A stretch of 13,838 nucleotides of DNA from Planctomycetaceae bacterium (GTDB lineage: Bacteria; Planctomycetota; Planctomycetia; Pirellulales; Thermoguttaceae). Below the pieces are notes generated by a model. The model was not told the DNA's origin, did no database searches, and worked only from the letters and a program-made list of their open reading frames with translations. Positions 7,733-13,838 of this stretch are shown one piece after another; within the stretch, counting starts at the first letter, position 1; each line of letters starts with the position of its first letter. The position numbers and the translations under genes are program-made. The stretch lies in the NCBI GenBank assembly GCA_031287585.1, contig JAITST010000205.1, forward strand, positions 1 through 13,838, written 5' to 3'.

Positions 7733-8839
7733 ATGAAAGACAAAATCCGAGTCTGTTTTATTATTGATTCGTTCGGACGTGCCGGAACGGAGTTGCAATT
7801 ATTGCTGCTTCTCAAATATCTGGATAGAAACCGTATCGAACCGTATCTCGTGTTTTCAAAGGAAATGAGCGAGACGGCACGTGCCGTTGTACCGGCTGAT
7901 GTTCCAATTCTCTTTCTGGGAATAAAACGATTATGTTCTGTTTTTACGTTGAAAAAGGAGTGGGAATTTCGCCGCTTTCTTAAGCGTGAACGTATCGACT
8001 TGATACAAGCGTATTTCCTTGACAGCACTTGTTTTGCGTCGATTGCAGGAAAACTCAGCGGCGTGAAAGTTTTCGGAGCAAGACGTGACATTGGGCATTG
8101 GTTGACACCGAGGAAAGTGATGGTCGGCAAGTTTCTCAACCGTTTTTTCATTGACAAAATTCTGGCAAACGCTGACGCTTGTAAGCGCGCGGTGGTAGAA
8201 CAAGAAGGTGCGAGACCGGAAAACGTTATCGTTATACCCAACGGTATAGAGTATGAACGTTTCGCAAGCATACCAACGTGGAAACCGAAAAACGGGAACA
8301 CGCCGCGCCGAATCGGTTCGGTTGGCAATCTTAAACCTGTCAAGGGAACTGACATTTTCATTGACGCGGCGAAAATCGTGTTAGAAAAACATCCAGACGT
8401 TCTATTTGAACTTGCGGGCAACGAGACCATCAGTGATTATCGTGAACAAATCGCGACGCTTGGTATCGGTGAAAATATCCGTCTGGCGGGTTCGTGCGAT
8501 AACGTTCCCAAATTTTTGGCTGCGATTGATATTGCGGTTTTACCATCGCGTGCTGAAGGACTTTCTAACGGGCTGCTGGAATATATGGCAGCGGGACGAC
8601 CGTGTATCGCGACAGATGTAGGCGGCAACGGCGAACTGATTGAACACGAAAGAAACGGTTTGCTGGTACCAACAGAAAACCCGCAAGCACTGGCTGACGC
8701 GATTTGTAAACTATTGTCAAACCAGCAACAAGCCGAAACGCTAGCAACAAACGCCCGTAACGACGTTCAAACAAAATACAATCCAATCAACATAGCAAAC
8801 CGTTTCTGCGAAGTATGCGAACAGGTTATAAATCCTTAA
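7733..8839 (+). CDS. GT4-type (family 1) glycosyltransferase
   Basis: A 368-residue GT-B fold glycosyltransferase that should use a nucleotide sugar to extend a surface polysaccharide, glycolipid or similar acceptor. The N-terminal domain opens with KIRVCFIIDSFGRAGTELQL (4-23), the glycine loop typical of this family. The linker VIVIPNGIEYERF (165-177) precedes the donor-binding domain, which begins RRIGSVGNLKPVKGTDIFI (192-210). The E-x7-E signature is E275 and E283 in SRAEGLSNGLLEYMAAGRP, followed by CIATDVGGNGELI. I chose the ATG at 7733, because translation from there starts directly at the conserved first strand. A TTG at 7658 gives an implausible 25-residue extension. No ribosome-binding site is evident. 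It lies alone, 128 bases after the lipoate-transferase gene and 183 before a secreted glycosidase. The sugar and acceptor cannot be read from the sequence. Confidence 0.9.
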   Translation: MKDKIRVCFIIDSFGRAGTELQLLLLLKYLDRNRIEPYLVFSKEMSETARAVVPADVPILFLGIKRLCSVFTLKKEWEFRRFLKRERIDLIQAYFLDSTCFASIAGKLSGVKVFGARRDIGHWLTPRKVMVGKFLNRFFIDKILANADACKRAVVEQEGARPENVIVIPNGIEYERFASIPTWKPKNGNTPRRIGSVGNLKPVKGTDIFIDAAKIVLEKHPDVLFELAGNETISDYREQIATLGIGENIRLAGSCDNVPKFLAAIDIAVLPSRAEGLSNGLLEYMAAGRPCIATDVGGNGELIEHERNGLLVPTENPQALADAICKLLSNQQQAETLATNARNDVQTKYNPINIANRFCEVCEQVINP

Positions 8840-9022
8840 TGTTAGTGATAACTGTGTGCGAAATAAAACATACCGTAGCCGGAATATTTTTGTGAAGTTG
8901 TTCATTGTAAATTTGCGGGCAATCTTGACACCACGCATTTTTTTGTGACAATTGATGATTGACGTGCGGCTGGATACCCCGTTGATTTTTTCGTTTTCAT
9001 TATTATTTTACCAAGGTTCATT
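8840..9022. other. intergenic region before glycoside hydrolase
   Basis: A 183-base AT-rich spacer with no credible gene. A TTGACA (8925-8930) is present, but the hexamer 17 bases later (ACAATT) is a poor -10. A promoter is expected here because the downstream gene looks monocistronic, but I cannot place it confidently. Confidence 0.3.
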
Positions 9023-10465
9023 ATGTACCGTTTTACTTTATTTACTCTGTTATTCGCCGTCTCTGTATTTGTACAAACGGTATCGGCACAAGAGATACCG
9101 CAAAACATGCAGCCGATTTCGGGGTTATCCTGGGATTTTTCTCACGGTAAATTGCGGGTGTCAGATGACCATCGGTCAATCATTTGTGAAGACGGAACGC
9201 CGTTTCTTTATCTCGGCGATACCGCTTGGGAACTCCTGCATCGTTTAACAAAAGAGGAAACTGAATTCTTTCTGGAAAAACGCCGCTCGCAGGGTTTTAC
9301 CGTTATTCAGACCGTTGCCCTTGCCGAGTTTGACGGTTTAACACTTCCGACACCGGACGGTTATCTGCCGCTGCAAGATAAAAATCCCGCGAAGCCCGCT
9401 GTCAAAGACGGAGCCGATAATGATTATTGGGATAATGTTGACTTTGTCATTCAAGCCGCAGAGAAAAAAGGTCTCTATATCGGACTGTTGCCGACTTGGG
9501 GCGATAAAGTTCTGAAAAAATGGCGCGGGGAAGAAATTTTTACTCCTGAAAATGCCGAACAATACGGGTTTTTCATCGGTTCAAAATATGGAAATAAACC
9601 GAACATTATTTGGATACTCGGCGGAGACCGTCCCTGCGAAAGGGACTCCGATTATGCCGCTTGGCGGGCAATGGTTAAAGGAATAAAGAACGGCGAATTA
9701 TCGGCGGACGGCGGTTTTGCACACCTGATGACTTATCATCCGATGGGCAGCAATTCTTCATCAAAATGGTTTCATAAAGACGGCTGGCTCGACTTCAATA
9801 TGTTTCAGTCGGGACACGGAACTAAAAATAATCCGAATTACAAAATGGTTCTGAACGATTGGAATCTTCAGCCGCCCAAACCCGTGTTAGACGGCGAACC
9901 GCGGTACGAAAATCATCCTGTCCGAGGCGATAAGACAAACAAGAATTGGTTTGATGATTTTGATATTCGGCAGGCGGCTTATTGGAGTATTTTCGCCGGT
10001 TCATTCGGACATACTTACGGCTGCCACGATATTTGGATGATGTACGACGGAACTCCGCAGCGGCAATGTGCTGATGCAAGAACGCCGTGGAATAAATCCG
10101 TTGATTTATCCGGTGCCTGGCAAATGCTGCACCTCCGCCGGTTTCTGCTTGATAATCATTTGCTTGACACGGGAAGAATTTATCTGCCGGAACTTATAAA
10201 AAGCAGTAATTCCGATGACATCGGATATGCCGCCGCCTGTTGTACGAAAGACCGTAAAAAATTCTTTGTGTATGTTCCGACCGGCAAAACAATAACACTG
10301 AACACAGAAATTTTAGGAGAAGACAAATTGAAATGTTCGTTATTTAATCCGCGGGACGGCAGGACGGAATCGATTGAATTGAAAAACTGGACAGCAGATT
10401 TTCCTGCCGATGAAGTCCGCGGCAATGATTGGGTACTGATAATCAGTAAGATTTCTAAACTTTGA
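9023..10465 (+). CDS. secreted DUF4038 glycoside hydrolase (GH140/apiosidase-like) with C-terminal collagen-binding-like domain
   Basis: A 480-residue exported enzyme. A signal peptide (1-22, hydrophobic TLFTLLFAVSVFVQTVSA then QE) predicts cleavage after Ala22; there is no lipobox Cys. The DUF4038 TIM barrel begins near residue 40. It shows RSIICEDGTPFLYLGDTAW (51-69), WILGGDRP (197-204), MTYHPMGSNSSS (236-247) and PVLDGEPRYE (287-296). D202 and E292 occupy the positions of the acid/base and nucleophile described in GH140 apiosidases, so a pectin- or other glycan-directed glycosidase is likely; the exact linkage is uncertain. Residues about 395-478 match the Collagen_bind_2-type beta domain (KKFFVYVPTGKTITLN and CSLFNPRDGR). 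AAGG lies six bases before the ATG. It uses AAT for Asn 18 of 25 times, against about half in polA, a mild hint of separate origin. It directly borders the IS remnants. Confidence 0.88.
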   Translation: MYRFTLFTLLFAVSVFVQTVSAQEIPQNMQPISGLSWDFSHGKLRVSDDHRSIICEDGTPFLYLGDTAWELLHRLTKEETEFFLEKRRSQGFTVIQTVALAEFDGLTLPTPDGYLPLQDKNPAKPAVKDGADNDYWDNVDFVIQAAEKKGLYIGLLPTWGDKVLKKWRGEEIFTPENAEQYGFFIGSKYGNKPNIIWILGGDRPCERDSDYAAWRAMVKGIKNGELSADGGFAHLMTYHPMGSNSSSKWFHKDGWLDFNMFQSGHGTKNNPNYKMVLNDWNLQPPKPVLDGEPRYENHPVRGDKTNKNWFDDFDIRQAAYWSIFAGSFGHTYGCHDIWMMYDGTPQRQCADARTPWNKSVDLSGAWQMLHLRRFLLDNHLLDTGRIYLPELIKSSNSDDIGYAAACCTKDRKKFFVYVPTGKTITLNTEILGEDKLKCSLFNPRDGRTESIELKNWTADFPADEVRGNDWVLIISKISKL

Positions 10466-10501
10466 TGATTACTCAAATACTTGTGATATTACTTTTGGCA
10501 A

Positions 10502-10582
10502 CTTCTAAAAACTCAACCTTTTCGTTCAGCAAGTTCCTGATTTTACGAGGTTTGCTATTTTGAACCGATAGGTTTTTAGAAG
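10502..10582. repeat. 11-bp perfect inverted repeat pair after the glycoside hydrolase gene
   Basis: CTTCTAAAAAC (10502-10512) is exactly complementary to GTTTTTAGAAG (10572-10582), framing 59 bases without coding content. It may be the ends of a small palindromic repeat or an IS edge. Spacing is too wide for a simple terminator and no T-run follows. Confidence 0.45.
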
Positions 10583-10634
10583 ATGTCTTTTGGGTATAAC
10601 TACCAAAATCACGCGAGGATAATATAACTCTCTT

Positions 10635-10676
10635 CGTACACTTCGTGCAAACGAATTATTTGTACGCCGTTTTTTT
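10635..10676 (+). terminator. terminator-like nested hairpin with T7 tract
   Basis: Outer stem CGTACA (10635-10640) pairs with TGTACG (10661-10666). The inner stem TTCGT/ACGAA closes a GCAA tetraloop (10642-10655). A run of seven T (10670-10676) follows three bases later. This fits an intrinsic terminator on the plus strand, about 170 bases after the glycosidase stop. The stem is not GC-rich and has an internal loop. Confidence 0.45.
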
Positions 10677-10704
10677 GTTAGTTGTTGTGTTACTATATTT
10701 GTGA

Positions 10705-10884
10705 CGCTCTCACCTGTGTCCGCCGCCAACACGATCCGTCGAAAGGCGGTCGCCCGGTAAAGAGTCCTTGCAGTCCGGCGATTCTCTGACGGTTGCGGTG
10801 GATGTGACGGAACATCCGAACGCCCCCAAAAAAGCAAGAGGAATGGTATTCCAGCAAGAAAAAGCGGCACACGGCGAAATCGCA
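10705..10884 (+). pseudogene. fragment of an IS5-type DDE transposase gene, frameshifted
   Basis: Two frames together spell a conserved internal block of IS5-family (DDE_Tnp_4-like) transposases. The first (10753-10818) reads PGKESLQSGDSLTVAVDVTE, containing the DVTE catalytic-Asp motif (DxTE) after a PGK. The second (10811-10884) continues as IRTPPKKQEEWYSSKKKR then HTAKSQ, matching the family's RPKKKQxxYSGKKKRHTxKxQ. A frameshift near 10811-10818 separates them. In the first frame a stop codon lies at 10702-10704, and no N-terminal part is recognised upstream. The match ends abruptly at 10884, exactly where the IS1-like terminal repeat starts, and the rest of the gene is not found beyond the IS1 copy. 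It is a dead remnant. Confidence 0.72.
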
Positions 10885-10905
10885 GGTTATGTTCTAAACT
10901 TATTG
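10885..10905 (+). repeat. left terminal inverted repeat of the IS1-like element
   Basis: Twenty-one bases starting GGTTATGTTCTAAACT. Compared with the complement of the right end, only positions 4 and 17 differ. The IS5-type transposase fragment stops at its outer edge. Confidence 0.85.
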
Positions 10906-10907
10906 TC

Positions 10908-10936
10908 TTGACAACCACTCCCAAAATGCTTACACT
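10908..10936 (+). promoter_or_regulatory. IS1 transposase promoter (TTGACA - 17 - TACACT)
   Basis: A perfect TTGACA (10908-10913) lies three bases inside the left repeat, then exactly 17 bases, then TACACT (10931-10936, four of six matches to TATAAT). IS1 elements carry their transposase promoter at this place. The promoter survives although the gene is dead. Confidence 0.65.
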
Positions 10937-10962
10937 GCTTTAAGTTCGTTTATCACATTATC

Positions 10963-10969
10963 AAGGAGG
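10963..10969 (+). promoter_or_regulatory. perfect Shine-Dalgarno AAGGAGG of the IS1 transposase remnant
   Basis: AAGGAGG ends eight bases before the ATG at 10978. It is the strongest ribosome-binding site in the window and fixes the original insA start. Host genes here have weak or no such site, which underlines the foreign origin. Confidence 0.75.
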
Positions 10970-10977
10970 CGGGAAGA

Positions 10978-11508
10978 ATGGTTTTAGTTGCGTTAAAATA
11001 TCCGTTTTGCGGCAGTACAAACGTTGGAAAAAACGGTACGAACAACGAGAAGCAAAAATGTATATTTGTAAAACTCCAAAATGTCAGCTTCAGACCTTTT
11101 ACGAAGAATACACCTATAACGCGTGCAAGCCCGATGTGAAATCCGACATACACCGACAACTGTCGACGGCTCATGTATCACGGCAATCTCCCACGATACT
11201 GGCAAGGCGGTTGCGTTCTGGTTTGGGACGCGGGAACATGGCAATCTTGAAAAGTTGCTGGCATTGCTTTCGCCGTTAAATATCGGCAAAGTTTATACGG
11301 ACGGTAACTATGCTTATTACTAGCGTTTTGATTCGGAGACATTGGTTGTGTCGAAAAAGAACACGCAAAAGATGGAGCGTAAACATTTATCGTTGCGGAC
11401 TTGGTGCGTAAAGGAATTCGATTTTCGAAGACGGAGCAGATGCACAAAATCTGTGGCGGAATCGTCATCAACTTCCAGCTTTTCGGGTGGAATTGGATAA
11501 TTCAATGA
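10978..11508 (+). pseudogene. broken IS1-family transposase (InsA/InsB-like)
   Basis: From ATG 10978 the first frame reads MVLVALKYPFCGSTNVGKNG, an InsA zinc-ribbon whose first Cys has become Tyr; it ends at TGA 11137. The homology jumps to another frame at an A5 run (11054-11058): MYICKTPKCQ then EEYTYNACKPDVKSDI, matching InsA's YTYNACKPGVK. Near 11150 it jumps again and skips the InsA helix-turn-helix and the InsB start. The third frame gives HDTGKAVAFWFGTREHG and GKVYTDGNYAYY (the catalytic TDG region). It then hits TAG (11321-11323) and continues as VVSKKNTQKMERKHLSLRT. A last shift near 11395 restores VRKGIRFSKTEQMHKI and the C-terminus to TGA 11506. It cannot make active transposase. 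Confidence 0.85.
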
Positions 11509-11523
11509 GTTTAGAACATCACC
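11503..11523 (-). repeat. right terminal inverted repeat of the IS1-like element
   Basis: Read on the minus strand it begins GGTGATGTTCTAAACT, the better-preserved match to the IS1 end. The transposase stop codon (TGA 11506-11508) lies inside it, as is common in compact IS elements. Confidence 0.85.
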
Positions 11524-11619
11524 AAAAAAAATACTTAATCCAAAATTTCAAATACTAAAAAATGTTGATGTGGTGACGTTGTAAGGTAAAGGTATGACGC
11601 ACATCATTTTTAACACCGC
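11524..11619. other. AT-rich spacer between IS remnant and MFS gene
   Basis: About 96 bases with an A8 run at its left edge. I see no gene, no clear terminator for the convergent MFS gene, and no continuation of the IS5-type transposase interrupted at 10884. Confidence 0.35.
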
Positions 11620-12846
11620 TTACTCAATCTCTTTCGATATTACCGTTGCGAAGATTGTTATGAATATACCCATTAGCGATATTATTCCCAGCGACCATCG
11701 CAGGTTTAGGACGTAGGCGATGAATCCTATTATCGGCGGTCCTATCAGGAATCCTAGCATTCCTACCGTTGATACTATCGCCAATGCTGTTCCCGAATTT
11801 AGTTTTTTTGAACGTCCGCTTAAACTGTATACTATCGGCACTACCGCCGACACGCCGAATCCTATTAGCATAAAACCTATTGTCGCTGTTGTTATGTATG
11901 GGAAAATTGTTGCCGTTAGCAAGCCGGTTGTTATTGTTATACCGGAACATTTTAGAATATTGATTACACCGAAACGTGTTATCATATAGTCCGCAATGAA
12001 TCTGCCGGACATCATTGTAAACATTGACGCTACGTAGCCCAACCGCGCGAGGTACTTCGGCGGTTGTACTATGTCTTCGTAATACACGCCGCTCCAGTCG
12101 AACATCGTTCCCTCGCACGTCATCGAGCCAAACGCGATGAATCCTAGTATCAGCAAGTAACGGTCAATCAAGAATGAAAATCTGTGATTGTCTTTTACCG
12201 CAACTGTTTTCTGTCCATCTTGTTGATCAGCAACTTGTTCGTTATTTTTTGTGAACCGTTTAATGTCGCGTGGTAACAACGATGTCCTCATTGTTAGATT
12301 TATGAGTAACGTCAGGACATAGATAACGCAAAAGTGTATAAACGGAGAGATTTGCAGCGTCACAAATAGCGAACCTACCAAGCCGCCGCTTAGCCCAGCC
12401 ATCGACCAGATACCGTGAAACGTCGCCATTATGCTGCGCCGGTGGTAGAGATTTTGAATGCCGATTGCTTGCGTGTTGATTGCGATGTTTGCCATGTTTG
12501 CTGTTATGCCGAGTGAGAGCATCGAGAGGGCAAGTTGTGTAACGGATGTTGAGAGACTAATAAGAACAAGTGCGAGCGGGTAGAACAGTGTCGCGGTTGC
12601 AACCATCGCGCGGCTGCCGAATCGTTCGACCGCCCAACCCGTTATCGCCATCGTCAGTAGTTGCCCCGCCGGTAAACAGAACAGAAGCGAACCAAGCATT
12701 GCTTCGTTCATACCAAGCGCGTCGCGGATGTCAGGTATGCGGCTTGCCCAACTAGCAAACACGATACCTTGACTGAAATAGAATAGAGCGAGAGCAAAGC
12801 GATAACAGTTACGAGTTTTTGAGCGGGAGAAAAATTTTTTTGGCAT
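11620..12846 (-). CDS. MFS transporter, YbjJ-like
   Basis: A 408-residue major facilitator with about 12 hydrophobic segments and a central charged loop (about 193-222). Motif A is GWAVERFGSR (70-79) between helices 2 and 3, with a weaker second copy GRFIADYMITRFG (281-293). FASWASRIPDIRDALGM (30-46), ATFHGIWSMAGLSGG (141-155) and CEGTMFDWSGVYY (244-256) resemble E. coli YbjJ and its relatives, whose substrates are not settled. The frame remains open to a TTG at 12936. I chose the ATG at 12846, because the 30 extra residues are not membrane-like and the TTG lacks a ribosome site; the ATG has no clear one either. It lies 164 bases downstream of the hydrolase on the same strand and converges with the IS remnant. 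Substrate: unknown. Confidence 0.88.
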   Translation of the reverse strand: MPKKFFSRSKTRNCYRFALALFYFSQGIVFASWASRIPDIRDALGMNEAMLGSLLFCLPAGQLLTMAITGWAVERFGSRAMVATATLFYPLALVLISLSTSVTQLALSMLSLGITANMANIAINTQAIGIQNLYHRRSIMATFHGIWSMAGLSGGLVGSLFVTLQISPFIHFCVIYVLTLLINLTMRTSLLPRDIKRFTKNNEQVADQQDGQKTVAVKDNHRFSFLIDRYLLILGFIAFGSMTCEGTMFDWSGVYYEDIVQPPKYLARLGYVASMFTMMSGRFIADYMITRFGVINILKCSGITITTGLLTATIFPYITTATIGFMLIGFGVSAVVPIVYSLSGRSKKLNSGTALAIVSTVGMLGFLIGPPIIGFIAYVLNLRWSLGIISLMGIFITIFATVISKEIE

Positions 12847-12977
12847 AAGTTTGTGTTTGTTCAAGAACAGAAGCCCCGAACGGTTGTGAGGGGATAGACA
12901 AAACCGTAATTGAACAATCGTAGTGGGCTTCCCCAAACGGCATTAAAATCCTCTACACAGCGAATCGTCGTCGTAAC

Positions 12978-12992
12978 GTGTATGCGATACAC
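12978..12992. repeat. short palindrome between hydrolase and MFS genes
   Basis: GTGTAT-GCG-ATACAC is a perfect 6 bp inverted repeat, 18 bases after the hydrolase stop on the minus strand. It could be an operator for the MFS gene (131 bases before its ATG) or a 3'-end hairpin. No T-run is present. Confidence 0.3.
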
Positions 12993-13010
12993 CCACTCAC
13001 TGGCATAAAA

Positions 13011-13838
13011 TTATTGTCTCGTTTTCCCGCCAGTATTCTCCAAAAATTTCACTACCCGTTTACAGCACAAATCGTGCGCCGTACTTGGATCATACATCAT
13101 TACCTGCGATGGTACAAACCAGACTTCGGGACGTTGACGCATTCGGTTGCGGAATGCGTTAATCTGGTCAGCACGGATTTTAGAATCTTTGTGTCCGTGA
13201 ACTATCAAAATCGGCTGCGTGACACGTTGAACAAGTGCCCACGTATTCACAAAACGGCAATTACACCAGAAACTCAACACCAACCGATGCCACGCCAATG
13301 TCATACGGCGAAACGGGGCGAGAATCGTTGCCCCAATCGCACTCATCAACAAAACCATCACTCGCGGCGAACCGGTTTGGACGAGTGTCCGCGTACAGCG
13401 AACCAACGCTCCCCAACAAGTTTTGCTAAACAATCGTCCTTCCGGTGACGCACCGTCCAGTACAACCGACGCAACACGTGTATCGTTGCCCGCCGCACAA
13501 AGAGCGATAGTCGCTCCTTTGCCCATACCAAACAGATTTCTGTTGCATGTTTCGCCGAAACGCGACCGCAACCAATCAATCGCTGTCTGCACGTCTTCCA
13601 TATTGTCAACTGTAACACGCGGCGTTATCTGGTCAACATTGCCGTGCTGACTGTCGCCGTGTCCGCGAAAATCGAACGTCAGAAGGTCAAACCCCGCCGA
13701 CAAAATTGAATCAAGGTACGGGCTAACGCCGTAACGATTACCGTTAAGTTCGTGACAGAACAAAACGACTCCGCGATAATTTTCCGAAGTATGACGGAAA
13801 AAAGAACCGAGCAGATACTGCCCGTTGTTCGTCAACAT
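13011..13838 (-). CDS. alpha/beta hydrolase-fold protein with Gly in place of the nucleophile Ser; probably 5'-partial at window edge
   Basis: At least 275 residues of an alpha/beta hydrolase. The first Met falls exactly on the last base of the window, so the true start may lie beyond. The oxyanion-region strand is GVVLFCHELNGNRYG (23-37), then LLTFDFRGHGDS (52-63), the core of this fold. The nucleophile elbow reads FGMGKGATIAL: Gly106 (codon GGC at 13521-13523) stands where G-x-S-x-G needs Ser. Candidate acid and base are D218 (HGHKDSK) and H255 (STAHDLC). AGC to GGC is one base change, so this may be a mutated enzyme, a pseudoenzyme or a sequencing error. A hydrophobic segment near 158-175 could touch the membrane. 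The next minus-strand gene is the MFS transporter. Confidence 0.75.
   Translation of the reverse strand: MLTNNGQYLLGSFFRHTSENYRGVVLFCHELNGNRYGVSPYLDSILSAGFDLLTFDFRGHGDSQHGNVDQITPRVTVDNMEDVQTAIDWLRSRFGETCNRNLFGMGKGATIALCAAGNDTRVASVVLDGASPEGRLFSKTCWGALVRCTRTLVQTGSPRVMVLLMSAIGATILAPFRRMTLAWHRLVLSFWCNCRFVNTWALVQRVTQPILIVHGHKDSKIRADQINAFRNRMRQRPEVWFVPSQVMMYDPSTAHDLCCKRVVKFLENTGGKTRQ

Larger units (their letters stand above)
10885..11523 (+). mobile_element. decayed IS1-family insertion sequence (639 bp)
   Basis: The ends are 21 bp inverted repeats at 10885-10905 and 11503-11523, matching at 19 of 21 positions; the shared core is ATGTTCTAAACT. The right end in complement begins GGTGATG, as does the end of classical IS1, with similar spacing of later bases. 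Inside are a promoter, a strong ribosome site and broken InsA/InsB-type coding sequence ending at 11508, within the right repeat. IS1 is about 770 bp, so roughly 130 bp appear deleted, consistent with the gap between the InsA and InsB homologies near 11150. Flanks GAAATCGCA (10876-10884) and AAAAAAAAT (11524-11532) do not match, so no 8-9 bp target duplication is visible. Confidence 0.85.

Noticed and set aside
8925..8953. TTGACA-17-ACAATT promoter before the glycoside hydrolase
   Set aside because: The -10 hexamer matches TATAAT at only two positions, so it is not supported.
10526..10924. 132-codon minus-strand frame across the IS5-type remnant
   Set aside because: It is antisense to the transposase fragment, crosses the IS1 left terminal repeat and shows no family motif.
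11050..11060. Programmed -1 frameshift at the A5 run in the IS1 remnant
   Set aside because: IS1's known programmed shift is at the insA/insB junction, not within the zinc-ribbon. Other frame breaks and a stop codon show ordinary decay.
10876..11532. IS1 target-site duplication
   Set aside because: The nine bases on each side (GAAATCGCA and AAAAAAAAT) do not match convincingly.
12847..12936. TTG start extending the MFS transporter by 30 residues
   Set aside because: The added segment is neither a signal nor a membrane helix, and there is no ribosome site; ATG at 12846 gives a normal MFS N-terminus.
12978..13448. 156-codon open frame on the plus strand
   Set aside because: It lies wholly antisense to the alpha/beta hydrolase, has no recognisable motifs and has low-complexity His/Thr/Asn content typical of a shadow frame.

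Overview
The window is chromosomal DNA of moderate GC content. It most likely comes from a planctomycete-like bacterium, but this is inferred from gene style and cannot be proved from the sequence alone. The clues are a large sulfotransferase with an HWRSGTTLLHE P-loop, a DNA polymerase I whose N-terminus reads SPFGEPVGAVFGFARDL, a membrane-anchored PIN-TRAM protein, and several genes without a strong Shine-Dalgarno sequence. No RNA genes or CRISPR arrays were seen.

Layout, plus strand first. A good sigma70-type promoter (112-140) precedes a sulfotransferase (179-1321). Next is a pRiA4b ORF-3 family protein (1356-2186), followed by a terminator-like hairpin. Then come a PIN-TRAM membrane protein (2288-3493) and a 404-base gene-free stretch full of nested inverted repeats and competing hairpins. 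polA (3898-6834) follows and overlaps by 13 bases a LipM-like octanoyl/lipoate transferase (6822-7604). After these lie a GT4-type glycosyltransferase (7733-8839) and a secreted DUF4038/apiosidase-like glycoside hydrolase (9023-10465).

From 10466 to about 11523 there is an insertion-sequence graveyard. A frameshifted fragment of an IS5-type DDE transposase stops exactly at the left end of a 639 bp decayed IS1-family element. That element still has 21 bp terminal inverted repeats, a near-consensus promoter and a perfect Shine-Dalgarno, but its transposase gene is broken by frameshifts, a stop codon and an internal deletion.

Beyond it, on the minus strand, lie a YbjJ-like MFS transporter (12846 to 11620) and an alpha/beta hydrolase-fold protein (13838 to 13011, reaching the window edge). 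The latter has Gly where the nucleophilic Ser is expected.

The genes do not form one pathway. They are housekeeping functions (polA, lipoylation) mixed with cell-surface and carbohydrate functions (sulfotransferase, glycosyltransferase, secreted glycosidase) and transport. I do not see a convincing undescribed multi-gene system. The items most worth a second look are the structured region upstream of polA, the nested IS remnants, the Ser-to-Gly hydrolase and the strong third-codon-position drift in the lipoate-transferase gene.
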